Under the pieces are notes generated by a model. That model was not told the DNA's origin. It saw only the letters and a list, made by a program, of their open reading frames with translations, and did not search any database. Made by a program: the position numbers and the translations under genes. From an uncultured Prevotellaceae bacterium (lineage in GTDB: Bacteria; Bacteroidota; Bacteroidia; Bacteroidales; Muribaculaceae): a stretch of DNA of 64,000 nucleotides. Shown here in pieces: positions 63,878-64,000 of this stretch. Numbering within the stretch: position 1 is the first letter of the stretch; each line of letters opens with the position of its first letter. The stretch lies in NCBI GenBank assembly GCA_900318065.1, contig ONIY01000024.1:1-64000 (forward strand). The letters are read 5' to 3'.

Positions 63878-64000
63878 TATTTGTTTTTAATATCGTTATA
63901 CTCGATTAATTGTAACACCTCTTTTTCCCTATATTCTGAAAGCTTTATAACATAATGATTTTGATATTCTGGATGAAGAACTACCAATAGCATTGTTGCT
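63877..64000 (-). CDS. Partial gene at the right edge
   Basis: The last 40 codons of an open frame continuing beyond the window (MLLVVLHPEYQNHYVIKLSE ending in a short charged tail). The stop overlaps the helicase ATG by one base, so the two are probably cotranslated and functionally linked. No family can be assigned from this fragment. Confidence 0.55.
   Translation of the reverse strand, partial: ATMLLVVLHPEYQNHYVIKLSEYREKEVLQLIEYNDIKNK

Overview
The window looks like a chromosomal segment of a gut-type Bacteroidales bacterium, probably in or near Muribaculaceae or Prevotellaceae. That placement is inference. The evidence is Bacteroidota promoters (TTTG, about 20 bp, TAnnTTTG) before many genes, type IX secretion (T9SS) sorting domains, a PorE-like OmpA lipoprotein, DUF4954, DUF4465, TIGR04076 and DKNYY-repeat proteins, and a plug-only lipoprotein. 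There is one tRNA (Arg, ACG) and no rRNA.

Layout. Bases 1-7250 are an AT-rich accessory block: a DUF4143 ATPase, a TIGR02391 protein, a small membrane protein, a frameshifted exonuclease-BRCT gene and a frameshifted tyrosine integrase next to GC-richer core DNA. Bases 7260-39600 are mostly core genes: phosphodiesterase, riboflavin synthase, PorE-like protein, CotH protein, split lysine exporter, lysA, prmC, AddB-like nuclease, holB, rplY, pth, an S4 RNA-binding gene with a replaced 5' end, DUF4954, valS, speA, tRNA-Arg and cstA. A small AT-rich insert with a polyvalent-type kinase sits at 14790-15533.

Bases 39640-46700 hold the most striking locus. A promoter, a cobalamin riboswitch and a terminator hairpin precede a roughly 2,150-residue secreted multidomain protein ending in a DUF4465 domain and a T9SS sorting domain. 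DUF4465 is, as I recall, the domain of the BtuH surface cobalamin-binding proteins, so this may be a giant secreted or surface B12-capture protein. Its first 600 bases carry two +1 frame changes. Bases 46740-60600 return to housekeeping and envelope genes (YitT, glyA, fabG, threonine aldolase, a phosphatase-VanX fusion, mdh, lipoproteins, Hsp20, a modular T9SS cargo). Bases 60600-64000 are AT-rich again and hold an SF1 helicase, a trypsin-like protease and a small ORF on one strand, a possible defence locus.

The spacers are unusual. At least a dozen are filled with degenerate tandem repeats of about 7-8 bp with different motifs. There are also a 223-bp four-arm nested palindrome, an inverted pair of about 91-bp palindrome-ended elements, twin hairpins, and a 74-bp element present twice, once fused to the start of a gene. 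Four genes carry frame changes (exonuclease, integrase, and the DUF4465 giant twice). Whether these are real or assembly indels cannot be settled from the sequence alone.
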